The notes beneath the pieces are model-generated. The model worked only from the letters and a program-made list of their open reading frames with translations. It had not been told where the DNA came from and did not search any database. Source: Paenibacillus sp. Soil787 (GTDB lineage Bacteria; Bacillota; Bacilli; Paenibacillales; NBRC-103111). From it: 64,000 nucleotides of DNA. Every line of letters begins with the position of its first letter. The first letter of the stretch is position 1. The position numbers and the translations under genes are program-made. Positions 1 through 8,416 of this stretch are shown here, in pieces. The stretch is from contig NZ_LMSP01000004.1 of assembly GCF_001429545.1 (NCBI RefSeq), positions 67,654 through 131,653 on the forward strand, in the 5' to 3' direction.

Positions 1-299
1 TTCGGCTCCAGGCCGCTGCCCCAACTGTTCCCGTTGTAGGTGACGGAAGGAATCATATAATACTCAGGCTCGTAGTCGGCAGCGAAATCCATCGAAAGCT
101 TGCACGCCGCGGGCGATTCGCCTCGATAGGTGAACTTCCTCGTCCACTGCACCAGTCCTTCCCTTAACTGTTCGAACGTATCGGTTACTGCGAAGCGTTC
201 GTCCTCGAACGCCAAGACGTCGCCAATGGTCCTTCCGCCCAAGAGGAACCTATAGCCGTTATCATTTTCACGTTGTTTCCAGTTGATCTGCACGCTCAT
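1..299 (-). CDS. Partial protein of unknown function, cut by left edge
   Basis: The N-terminal 99 codons are visible; the C-terminus runs off the window. I start it at the ATG ending at 299 because GGAAG lies 9 nt upstream and the frame stays open to the edge. The visible part has no signal peptide or membrane segment and is rich in aromatic residues, with a stretch reading YMIPSVTYNGNSWGSG near residue 82. I do not recognise the family. Its place beside sugar importers and glycosidases suggests a carbohydrate-related role, but that is context only. Confidence 0.6.
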   Translation of the reverse strand, partial: MSVQINWKQRENDNGYRFLLGGRTIGDVLAFEDERFAVTDTFEQLREGLVQWTRKFTYRGESPAACKLSMDFAADYEPEYYMIPSVTYNGNSWGSGLEP

Positions 300-704
300 C
301 ACCATTTTCTTCCAATATTTGACATATAAAGCGTGCAAGAAAGCATTTCAATACGCCACCGTCATCATACTTAAAATCCCTCTGCAAGCCCGGCGAAAAA
401 TACAATACTTTCGGCGTCTCGCCTCCAACGGGTTAGCAAACAGATGCAGGCCGAAAAATCTCCTGAAATCCTGTTGTTGCTACGCTTAATACTAATATGT
501 CTGTCCATGCGAAATCTGAAAAGCTTAAATAACGGAACATTGTTTAATAACGAGAAAACGGCGTATTTAAAAACGACGGCGTATTTAAAAACGACAAAAT
601 TGAATAAATTTAGTGAAAAACCTTCAAAACAAGCATAAACGGTTATCGCCATCTTCTGGTGCTAAAAGCTCGTTTCGTGGTGAAATATAAGTCTTTATCC
701 ATCA
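300..704. other. Intergenic stretch with a small tandem repeat
   Basis: No gene seen. The only structure is a tandem duplication of an 18-bp unit (CGGCGTATTTAAAAACGA) at 559-594. The short frames here have no ribosome binding site and no recognisable content. Confidence 0.5.
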
Positions 705-1010
705 TCATGTTTTCCAATGCACTGGTCCAATTGGCTGCCAATTATACAGATCTTTGCTGTCTGCAGCGTAGGTATGATTCCACTGTTTAAACCACATTCG
801 AAACGTGCCGTTCGGCAGACGGTACACACACGCATCGATAACGTTCTCCTCACTTATTCCAAGCGTGGACTGGAATTTCCAACGAATAAGGTCGGGGCTT
901 GTATAATGCCTCACACGAGCCTTACCCGTCCAATCTTCCGGTACGCCGTGGACATAAGTGACATACATATGGTAAAGCCCATCATGCCAAATGGTTTCGG
1001 TGCCCGTTCG
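705..1010 (-). pseudogene. Truncated fragment of a GH43-like beta-propeller glycosidase
   Basis: About 100 residues align by eye with the middle of the intact enzyme at 18956-19903. Shared blocks include WHDGLYHMYVTY, GVPEDW, HYTSPDL, IDACVYRLPNG, RMWFK and TYAADSKDLY. Upstream in frame is a TAA (1011-1013), and the similarity stops at the residues IGP, about 20 nt before the TGA at 705, so both the N-terminal third and the C-terminal half are missing. It lies directly downstream of the permease gene and was probably once the last gene of that operon. Confidence 0.8.
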
Positions 1011-1023
1011 TTAAATCCCTCTA

Positions 1024-1947
1024 CTATTCTTTTACGGAACCAAGCAAAACGCCTTTAATAAAAAACTTTTGCGCAAACGGATATATAATAATCATCGGAA
1101 TCGACGCAATGACCATCGACGCGAGCTGAAGCGTTTTAGCTGTCACTATCCCCTGTCCTTGGGCTCTGGAGTAGAGCGCTGCGACAGCGGGATTGGTGCC
1201 ATTTACCATGTTCGCCATCTGTTCCGCCGCAGCACTCGACTGAATCAGCTTTAATATCAAATACTGCAGTGTCTGCAAATTAGCGGATTGGGTGAAATAC
1301 AGCGTCGCTCCGTAATCGTTCCAAACACTGACAGCTACGAAAACCGAAAGGGCAGCCAAAACCGGCTTTGATAACGGGATTACAAGACGGAAGAATATGG
1401 TGTACTCATTCGCTCCATCCATTTTGGCCGATTCAAACAAAGAATCGGGAATCGCCTTGAAATTCGCATTGAAAATAATGACGTTCCAAAATCCGGCGAA
1501 AAGGCCGGGGATAATGTAAACCAAGTAGTTATCATACAATCCGAGCCAATTCATTAACATAAATACAGGAATTAGTCCGCCGCCAAAATACATGCTCGTA
1601 AATCCAACTGCGGTATAAAACCATTTGCCCTTCAAATAAGGACGGGAAAACGCGTAAGAAAACATTGCTGTATACAGAATTGAGACTACCGTTACAATCA
1701 CAGTCCGCGATCCACTAACCCATGCAGCCTTAAGCATACCCGGGTCCGACAAAACCGTCTCCCAGCTCGCAAATGTGAATTCCCTTGGCCATAAAAATAT
1801 GGGTCCTCGCACAAGATCGTCGCCTGTATTCAATGAGTTGACGACAGAAAACCAAAACGGATACACCGTCAAGAGCATCACAAATAGCATGATGATGACA
1901 TTCGATACAGTAAAAATGCGATCTCCTAAGCTCCTGCCTCCGACCAT
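1024..1947 (-). CDS. Sugar ABC transporter permease, LplC/YtcP type
   Basis: One of two membrane subunits of a CUT1-type oligosaccharide importer. The 307-residue protein has about six hydrophobic segments and the cytoplasmic EAA loop (AKMDGAN followed by RLVIP, about residues 185-205) that docks the ATPase. It ends in FIKGVLLGSVKE, typical of the YtcP/LplC branch. The ATG at 1947 has GGAGG 8 nt upstream. It is the last intact gene of an operon reading kinase, regulator, binding protein, permease, permease. No ATPase is encoded nearby. The substrate is inferred to be a plant-derived oligosaccharide. Confidence 0.93.
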   Translation of the reverse strand: MVGGRSLGDRIFTVSNVIIMLFVMLLTVYPFWFSVVNSLNTGDDLVRGPIFLWPREFTFASWETVLSDPGMLKAAWVSGSRTVIVTVVSILYTAMFSYAFSRPYLKGKWFYTAVGFTSMYFGGGLIPVFMLMNWLGLYDNYLVYIIPGLFAGFWNVIIFNANFKAIPDSLFESAKMDGANEYTIFFRLVIPLSKPVLAALSVFVAVSVWNDYGATLYFTQSANLQTLQYLILKLIQSSAAAEQMANMVNGTNPAVAALYSRAQGQGIVTAKTLQLASMVIASIPMIIIYPFAQKFFIKGVLLGSVKE

Positions 1948-2030
1948 ACCGGACGCCTCCTAAAAGTTATTCGCGCTGCTTCCCTTCCTATTTTCTATAC
2001 AAGCGAAAAACTCGCTATGGAAGCATACGC

Positions 2031-3008
2031 TTAAAACAAACCTGATTTTGTCAGCTTCTTGGACAATATGTTGGCCCCAAGCAGCAGCGCAAGCGCAAAC
2101 ACCGATTTCATCAAACCGATCGCCGTAGCCGCAGCAAACTGGAACTCTTTCAGCCCCGTTTGATACACGTAAGTATCAATAACCTGGCTGGCCGGCAAGT
2201 TCAATGTATTTTGCAGAACGTAAATCTGCGTAAAGTTATTGTTCAGCATGCCGCTCACAGCGAATATGACCAAAATCATCACGGTAGGCAAAATACTTGG
2301 CAACGTGATGTGCAGCATCCGTTTGAATCGGCCCGCGCCGTCAATCGCCGCAGCCTCATACAAAGACTGGTCAATGCCCGCAATGGCAGCCAAATACAAG
2401 ATGGCGCCCCAGCCTATTTCCTTCAACAAATTGGTCGCGATAGCAACGCCCCAGAAATATTTGGGATCACCCAGAAATTGAATCGGCTTATCGACCAGGC
2501 CCAGCTTCAGGAGCAAATAATTCACGATACCGCCATCCGAATTGAGCAGCGTAATAAACAATCCGCCAAAAATAACCCAAGATAGGAAATGCGGTAGGTA
2601 CGTAACGGTCTGAATCCATGCTTTGAACTTGGGATGCCGAATCTCATTCATCAACAGAGCGAACATCAGGGTTACCGGGATCCCTATCAGTGACCCAAAG
2701 AGATTGATTCCGAGCGTATTTTTCACCATGGGCCAAAACTCGAAATTCCGGAAAATAGACATAAAATTCTCAAAATGGTTCCATTGACTCGTAAAAATGC
2801 CTTTGGCTCCAGTAAGGGGATCGTAGGCTTTAAAAGCCATCAACAGCCCATACATCGGGACAAAGTCGAATACGGCAATAAGAATGATTGCAGGCCACAG
2901 CATGGTCTTGAGCTCCAACTGGGTGCGTAGATCATATCCGAGTCTGAATGATTTCTTGCTTTTGGCTCTTGTTAACGGGATGTGTCCCTCATAGGCGCTT
3001 TTCGCCAT
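2031..3008 (-). CDS. Sugar ABC transporter permease, LplB type
   Basis: Partner membrane subunit to the permease at 1024-1947. It shows about six transmembrane segments, the first near WPAIILIAVFDFVPMYGLLM, and an EAA loop reading AAAIDGAGRFKRMLHI. The frame is open further upstream, but that extension is Cys- and His-rich and crosses a long hairpin. I start at the ATG ending at 3008 because GGGGGG lies 6 nt upstream; the adjacent ATG at 3011 is the alternative. It follows the binding-protein gene after a stem-loop. Confidence 0.9.
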   Translation of the reverse strand: MAKSAYEGHIPLTRAKSKKSFRLGYDLRTQLELKTMLWPAIILIAVFDFVPMYGLLMAFKAYDPLTGAKGIFTSQWNHFENFMSIFRNFEFWPMVKNTLGINLFGSLIGIPVTLMFALLMNEIRHPKFKAWIQTVTYLPHFLSWVIFGGLFITLLNSDGGIVNYLLLKLGLVDKPIQFLGDPKYFWGVAIATNLLKEIGWGAILYLAAIAGIDQSLYEAAAIDGAGRFKRMLHITLPSILPTVMILVIFAVSGMLNNNFTQIYVLQNTLNLPASQVIDTYVYQTGLKEFQFAAATAIGLMKSVFALALLLGANILSKKLTKSGLF

Positions 3009-3034
3009 CATAATCCCCCCAGGCAAACATTGAC

Positions 3035-3076
3035 AGTGCCAAAGTGCGGCATGCATAGCACACGCACTTTGGCACT
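3035..3076 (-). promoter_or_regulatory. Intercistronic stem-loop between binding protein and permease
   Basis: A perfect 14-bp inverted repeat (AGTGCCAAAGTGCG at 3035-3048 and its complement at 3063-3076) with a 14-nt loop. It has no T-tract in the direction of transcription, so it is more likely an mRNA-stabilising or partial-termination element than a full terminator. Such elements set binding protein above permease in malE-malF-type operons. Confidence 0.7.
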
Positions 3077-3098
3077 CATCATCGTTCAAATCATCATA

Positions 3099-4787
3099 TT
3101 ATGAATTAGTGCCTTTCACAGTAACGCCCATTTCTTTCGACTTCTTCTGAAGCTCTACGTCTTTGCCCGCATCAAGCTCAGGAACTTTCAATTCCTTCAG
3201 CTTGGCGATAAACTCGTCATAGAACTGGTTGAACGATGCCTGATCCTTCGCCAATATAATCTTGGAAATCTGGGACAGCATGTATTGCTCTTCTTGCGTT
3301 TTAATCGTTACATTCTTGCCTCCGGGGGTCAGGAATTCGCCCGGCAATGTCAGTACGGAGCCCTCGTATGTGACCACTTCCTTCGCTCTCCCGTAAGCGG
3401 TAGTCGCCTCCATTTGAGCCAATCCGTCGGGACCTTCCCTTTTGGTAGGAGCCGGATCCATATGATCAAAATAACTCATATTGGCGAATTGCCAAAATAT
3501 GTCTACTCCTGTTTTGGTGCTGTCCTTGACGTCTTGAATGCCTTTATCCGTTTTCACAATAAGACCTTTGTCATTTTTCGTGTAATGAACGCCTTCAATG
3601 CCATAGTGCGCGAGCGTCATCCCTTCAGGACTGGTCATAAAGTCGAGCCATTTCGCCAAGTGTTCCGGCTCCTTGGCCGTTTTGGAAATAAAGGTTTGCA
3701 TCCAGCCTGCGCCCGGTTCGGAATAGTGAGCGAACACCGGCTTTGTGCCTTGGTTCGACAGGATCACGCCGGGAGAAACCCAGAAATCCAGCTTTTCAAA
3801 ATGGCCGTTGCCCGCATTCCCGATGAAGCAGAACACACGTCCGGCCAGGAGGTTGGCCTCAAAAGCCGCATCATCCATGGTCATCTGGCCCGGATCGAAA
3901 TAGCCGCCTTGAGCTGTCTTAAACAAAAACTCAAACGCATGCTTGGTTTCCGGAGCAAACAGAATATCTCTGTATTTCCCGTCTTTGTCAATCGGCATGG
4001 CGCCAAAAGTTCTCTCAAGGAATTGGAGCGTCTGGCCCTGATAGCCTTTGCCGCTCAGCTGCAGCGGAATGACAGACTGGCCGTTAACAGCCAGGTTCAT
4101 GTCCTTAACCTTTTTGAGCGCCGTGAGCAAGCCATCCTCGGTTTTCAGATCGTCAAGCGAAAGGCCTGCCTGCTTCAGAATATTCGTGTTGATATAAATA
4201 CCTTTGTTATCCCCATATTTCGCCTTATCTGCAAAGTAAGAGCTTGATGCAGGGAATTGCTTCTTGAGATCGTCACTGGCCATATGGCTCGGAATGGCAT
4301 ACCAGTCGCCATCTCGTTTGACCAGCTGCTTCTTGATATCGGCAGGAAAATCCTTGAGCAAATGCGACTGCGGATCGTATTTCTGAAGGAATTCATCCAA
4401 TTTCCAAACCTTGCCCGACTTAGTAAGCTTTTGGGACATATCCGGACCTACAGTTGTAATGACGTCCGGGAATTCCGACGATGAAACCATCAGCAGACTC
4501 AATTTCGTGTCGCCGTCCTGCGCCGGAATGTTATAGCTGAAGGTGAGCCCGGTCTTTTTCGTAATTTGGCCATTAACCGTTCCAGAATCCGTACTCCATT
4601 GAGGCGGGTTCCAGCCTCCTGCTGTGACAAACCAGTTAACATTAACCGGTGCCGCTCCCGTCTCGGTTTTGGCCGCTTTCGTCGGTTCGGCGCTGCTTCC
4701 GCTTCCCGATTTGTTGGCGCTGCAGCCCGTTAGCGCAACGGTCCCGGCCAACGTCAGTATTGTAAACACTTTCAAATTCAATTTCAT
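3099..4787 (-). CDS. Extracellular solute-binding lipoprotein of sugar ABC transporter
   Basis: Substrate-binding component of the importer, anchored outside the membrane. The 562-residue protein begins with a lipoprotein signal peptide and lipobox LTGC (Cys22), then a Gly/Ser-rich linker and a large LplA-type two-lobed binding domain. The ATG at 4787 has AGGGGTGA 9 nt upstream. A cre-like box lies about 110 bp upstream, just past the end of the response-regulator gene. The size (over 500 residues) is typical of LplA-like proteins that take oligosaccharides in Paenibacillus. The exact ligand cannot be read from sequence. Confidence 0.93.
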   Translation of the reverse strand: MKLNLKVFTILTLAGTVALTGCSANKSGSGSSAEPTKAAKTETGAAPVNVNWFVTAGGWNPPQWSTDSGTVNGQITKKTGLTFSYNIPAQDGDTKLSLLMVSSSEFPDVITTVGPDMSQKLTKSGKVWKLDEFLQKYDPQSHLLKDFPADIKKQLVKRDGDWYAIPSHMASDDLKKQFPASSSYFADKAKYGDNKGIYINTNILKQAGLSLDDLKTEDGLLTALKKVKDMNLAVNGQSVIPLQLSGKGYQGQTLQFLERTFGAMPIDKDGKYRDILFAPETKHAFEFLFKTAQGGYFDPGQMTMDDAAFEANLLAGRVFCFIGNAGNGHFEKLDFWVSPGVILSNQGTKPVFAHYSEPGAGWMQTFISKTAKEPEHLAKWLDFMTSPEGMTLAHYGIEGVHYTKNDKGLIVKTDKGIQDVKDSTKTGVDIFWQFANMSYFDHMDPAPTKREGPDGLAQMEATTAYGRAKEVVTYEGSVLTLPGEFLTPGGKNVTIKTQEEQYMLSQISKIILAKDQASFNQFYDEFIAKLKELKVPELDAGKDVELQKKSKEMGVTVKGTNS

Positions 4788-4894
4788 AATAGTCGATCAC
4801 CCCTATTTCATATATGTTGGTTGATACATCTTCATCATAGCCTGCTATCACGCTCTATCATATGTTTGTAGTTTTTTATTTTGGTGTTGATTTC

Positions 4895-4909
4895 AGATAG
4901 CGTTTACAT
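4895..4909 (-). promoter_or_regulatory. cre box (CcpA site) before importer operon 1
   Basis: On the minus strand it reads ATGTAAACGCTATCT, matching the cre consensus WTGNAANCGNWNNCW at every fixed position. It overlaps the stop codon of the response regulator and lies about 110 bp upstream of the binding-protein start, so it probably represses the importer on preferred sugars. Confidence 0.6.
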
Positions 4910-6358
4910 TTTGCGATATTTGCTTGGCGTGATACCGTAATGCTTTTTGAACAATTTGTTGAAATGAAAATAATCCTTATACCCCACACGCTCTACGATC
5001 TCATGTACGGATAGCGAAGAGCCGTTCAATAGTTCTTTTGCCAGGCCCAACCTCTTGTTAGTTACATAATCCGTATATGTTATTCCCGTTTCCTTCTTAA
5101 TAAGGGTGCTTAAATAACCGAGACTGATATTAAATTGCTTGGACAAATCGCCGAGTAAAATATCCTCCGTAAAGCTGGCATCGATATGATCGATAATCTT
5201 CTTCGCCGTCTCGTTGGAAATCAGCAACTCTTCGCCGGCTTGTTGCTCGAAGATGGCCTTGATCCTTTCGAATAGTTGCTCGATCGAGCTATAATAGCGG
5301 ACGATTTGGTAGTAGTTCAAATATTCGATTTCGTTAATTGCATCGCTGCTGCTGTAATATTTATAAACGAGCGAGACGATTTGATTGTAGATCGTGGATA
5401 TTTGGTCGATCAGCATGTGCCGAGACTTGCATTCCTCGCAAAGCTCGTCCAGTCCTTTATTAATTTGCTCCTGCTTTTGTTCTTTAATGGCTACTTCGAT
5501 ATGAAGTATCGTTTTCGTCTGCGCTGCGGCAAGGTCAGCCGCTTTATATTCGATCATCTGTTGACCTTGTTGGGTGAAAGAACTGAACAGAGCAATATCT
5601 GATTCCTGATAGAGCTTGGCAACGGGAGTAGAGAAAACTCCTATACTGCTTATCCCAATACACTGGGTATCGGAAAGGTTTACCGAGATGAAGTCCAATA
5701 AACAGATCGGGTTTTTGAATTCATCATAATTTAATAGAAAGGAGATTTTATTTTGACCTGTACGAAAGCGGATATACTTTATCCCGTCATTAGCAATAAT
5801 CCCATCTTCGGCATCGGATAACGTAGAGTGCGGATATAAATAACTAATGAAACGGTAATGGGGATATTCGAAATCTATTCCTTTATTCGCCAAAAAATTG
5901 CTGATTTTTATTGTGTTATCGGATTCAAATAATTCGAATAAATCATCCAAGAACAAATCCAGTCCTTTGTACGCTTTTTGTTTCTCCGCCAACACGCTTT
6001 TTAACCGCAATAGAGTATCGATGAGTTTGTCCTTGTCGACCTGCTTCAACAAATAATCAAAGGCGCCGAACCGTACCGCTTTTTGCGCATACTCAAACTC
6101 CGCATAGCCGCTAGCCAGAATGACATTAGTACCCAACTGCTTCTGGTTGATTTGCTCTAACAGCTCAATCCCGTTTAATCCCGGCATTCGAATATCGGAT
6201 ATCACGACATCAGGTTTTTTTTCTAAAATCGTCTCCAGCGCTGTTAACCCGTTATACGCCTCCCCGATCACGGTATAGCCCAAGCTCTCCCAATCAATTA
6301 ACGCTTTTATCCCGTATGCGACCCACGGCTCATCGTCAACAATCAATACACTATACAT
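4904..6358 (-). CDS. Response regulator, YesN/AraC type
   Basis: A 484-residue DNA-binding regulator. The N-terminal receiver domain runs from about residue 3 to 120 with the acidic pair DDE (8-10) and phospho-acceptor Asp55 in VVISDIRMPG. A divergent middle region follows, then a C-terminal AraC double helix-turn-helix (about 385-484) ending HYGITPSKYRKM. The start ATG lies inside the end of the kinase gene with an 8-nt overlap, and GGAGG sits 9 nt upstream. It is predicted to switch on the adjacent importer operon when phosphorylated by its paired kinase. Confidence 0.93.
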   Translation of the reverse strand: MYSVLIVDDEPWVAYGIKALIDWESLGYTVIGEAYNGLTALETILEKKPDVVISDIRMPGLNGIELLEQINQKQLGTNVILASGYAEFEYAQKAVRFGAFDYLLKQVDKDKLIDTLLRLKSVLAEKQKAYKGLDLFLDDLFELFESDNTIKISNFLANKGIDFEYPHYRFISYLYPHSTLSDAEDGIIANDGIKYIRFRTGQNKISFLLNYDEFKNPICLLDFISVNLSDTQCIGISSIGVFSTPVAKLYQESDIALFSSFTQQGQQMIEYKAADLAAAQTKTILHIEVAIKEQKQEQINKGLDELCEECKSRHMLIDQISTIYNQIVSLVYKYYSSSDAINEIEYLNYYQIVRYYSSIEQLFERIKAIFEQQAGEELLISNETAKKIIDHIDASFTEDILLGDLSKQFNISLGYLSTLIKKETGITYTDYVTNKRLGLAKELLNGSSLSVHEIVERVGYKDYFHFNKLFKKHYGITPSKYRKM

Positions 6359-8108
6359 GATTACTATCCTCCAGTTGTTCTGAATGGTTCTGTACAGGGA
6401 AGGTGATACAAATCGTTGTACCCACTTGTAATTTACTCTGGATGGTCATCTCAGCCTCATCACCGTAAAATAGCTTGATTCTCCTATAAATATTGGATAA
6501 CCCAATTCCTAGTTTAGCACCTTTCTCCGAATGGCTAGGCGATGTATCCAATTGCCGCAGGCTTTTTAAAAGTTCCTCAAGCTGCTGATCTTCCATCCCG
6601 TATCCGTTATCTCGGATTTCGTATTTAATCTGGTTCTGCGCAGTCTTTTGCACCGTAATTAGAACGATGCCGTTGTCGATTTTTTTCTCCAATCCATGAA
6701 AAACAGCATTTTCCACAATCGGTTGAAGCAGCATTTTAAGCGTTTTCACTTCTAATAATTCCTCATCCGCCTCAATTGCCACTTGCATTCTTCCCATAAA
6801 TCGAAACTCGATGATTTTCGCATATTCTTTCACATGCGAGATTTCATCCCGGATGGTTACGAAATCGTTCCCTTTGACTGAGTATCTGAACATGTTAGAC
6901 AAGGATGTCGATATATCGGCAATTTCCTGGACTTTGTAATAAAAGGCTATGGCGCGTATACATTCCAGTGTGTTGTATAAAAAATGGGGGTTAATCTGAT
7001 TGCGAAATGCGGATATTTCCATCTGCTTTTTGGCGATTTCGATTTCGTACTTTTGTTTTTGCGTAAGCTGGATTTCTTTACTGAGGGTATCGATTTCGTC
7101 CAGCATTTTATTCAAATTAACGGCGAGCACGCCAATTTCATTATGGTATATCACGTTGAAACGGCTTTCCCGTCCTGTTTTCGGATAAGTCTTCATAAAG
7201 TCCATGATAGCCTTTATCGGTTTTAAAATGCGGTTGGAAAAGATAACTAAGAATAAAAAGAGCATGCAGAACACGATCACATACGTCGCTATATTCAATC
7301 TTTTGACGATATCCAATTCCTGCAGGAGCTCATTTTTCGGTATGACGCTGATCAGCCTCCATCCGGTCTGAGGCATCGTGATCGTCTGAACGATATACCG
7401 TTTATCATTCTTCCAATCCTCTAAACGGAATGCGTCGAAATTGGGGGAATTTCCTTCGTTCGCCATGATTTTGTTGTTCTGATCGAGCAGCAAAAGGCGG
7501 GAATGTTTTGTTATTTTCCCTCCTTCCAATATTTTGTTGAAATTTTTAACATCCATAACAAAAACACTGGTCCCCCTGTATTCTCTGACAAGAGTACTTT
7601 TAAGATTATAAATGGGCACGGTTAAGGAGTAGTAGGTGCTTGTATCGTTTGTATCCGGATTTGTCAATAACCCGGAATATTTAGTCGTTTCGACCGGAAT
7701 CTGAACGGATTCGCCGGTTCCCGCTCCGATACTAGCGATCATCGTCCCCTCCCTGTCGAAAAGCTGGATGCCTCTAATATTTTCTTTTAGAGTCATGGTG
7801 TTGCTGAACACCGAAATGATTTCATTGTTCATCAGGATCATCGATAAGGGATCATTCGAACTCATGAAAGTTTGAACCGTCGGACTGTAAAGAAGAGATG
7901 TCGAAATGCCCTCCATGTCCGAATAAAAGCTCATCGTTTTTTCTTCAACTTGAAGTAAAATTTTGCTGACGGAATCCGTGACCTTCTTCTCAATAATACG
8001 CTCTGCGATTGTGTTCGAAATGACGAAGGAAATCAGCAGAATGATCAGCATCATCAAAATCAAAAAAAGGATTTGCCTGGTAAGACTAAGCTTGCGAAAA
8101 CGGTCCAT
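6351..8108 (-). CDS. Sensor histidine kinase, YesM family
   Basis: Membrane sensor paired with the regulator at 4904-6358. It has a first membrane segment at about residues 12-32, a large extracellular sensing domain, a second membrane segment near 270-290, a HAMP region, the His-kinase box with NPHFLYNTLE (phospho-acceptor His) and a GHKL ATPase domain with VENAVFHGLEKK and IRDNGYGM. I start at the ATG ending at 8108 (MDRFRKLSLTRQ) because AGAGGA lies about 10 nt upstream; the ATG at 8117 is too close to that site and a TTG at 8147 is possible but weaker. The gene ends in codons for NHV overlapping the regulator start. Confidence 0.92.
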   Translation of the reverse strand: MDRFRKLSLTRQILFLILMMLIILLISFVISNTIAERIIEKKVTDSVSKILLQVEEKTMSFYSDMEGISTSLLYSPTVQTFMSSNDPLSMILMNNEIISVFSNTMTLKENIRGIQLFDREGTMIASIGAGTGESVQIPVETTKYSGLLTNPDTNDTSTYYSLTVPIYNLKSTLVREYRGTSVFVMDVKNFNKILEGGKITKHSRLLLLDQNNKIMANEGNSPNFDAFRLEDWKNDKRYIVQTITMPQTGWRLISVIPKNELLQELDIVKRLNIATYVIVFCMLFLFLVIFSNRILKPIKAIMDFMKTYPKTGRESRFNVIYHNEIGVLAVNLNKMLDEIDTLSKEIQLTQKQKYEIEIAKKQMEISAFRNQINPHFLYNTLECIRAIAFYYKVQEIADISTSLSNMFRYSVKGNDFVTIRDEISHVKEYAKIIEFRFMGRMQVAIEADEELLEVKTLKMLLQPIVENAVFHGLEKKIDNGIVLITVQKTAQNQIKYEIRDNGYGMEDQQLEELLKSLRQLDTSPSHSEKGAKLGIGLSNIYRRIKLFYGDEAEMTIQSKLQVGTTICITFPVQNHSEQLEDSNHV

Positions 8109-8265
8109 GATTTTCATTTCCTCTCGTATTCTTTTACCACTCGGCAACCACTTTTCTTCTCTCTATTCCCCAAATGCAAGTCCTCTTCCTGCTTCAGTAA
8201 TTTCAATTATACCAAATGCTTACCACGGCATTATCGTTTAAAAAAAATTAAACCAGCGCAAACGA

Positions 8266-8292
8266 CAAAAAAATCCCCGATTTACGGGGATT
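8266..8292 (-). terminator. Rho-independent terminator of GH43 gene
   Basis: Perfect 8-bp stem AATCCCCG/CGGGGATT (8272-8279 and 8285-8292) with a 5-nt loop, followed on the minus strand by a run of T (8266-8271). It lies downstream of the GH43 gene ending at 8417. Confidence 0.85.
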
Positions 8293-8346
8293 CTATATGC
8301 AACCGGCAGGCCTCTCTTTCCAGTTGTACCAAGTTTAGTTACGCCA

Positions 8347-8373
8347 AAGGCCCACGCACTTCGCATGGGCCTT
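8347..8373 (-). terminator. Upstream hairpin of a tandem terminator
   Basis: Stem AAGGCCCA/TGGGCCTT with a partly paired loop (8347-8373), between the GH43 stop codon and the T-tailed hairpin at 8266-8292. It is followed on the minus strand by only three T, so it is probably an accessory terminator hairpin. The rest of 8109-8416 shows no gene. Confidence 0.5.
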
Positions 8374-8416
8374 CTCCGAAAATTAACAATGGTCACTAAT
8401 TTACACAGCATCCCCT

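Noticed and set aside
3285..4247. 320-codon plus-strand frame opposite the first binding-protein gene
   Set aside because: Antisense shadow of a clearly real lipoprotein gene; no start signal and no recognisable protein.
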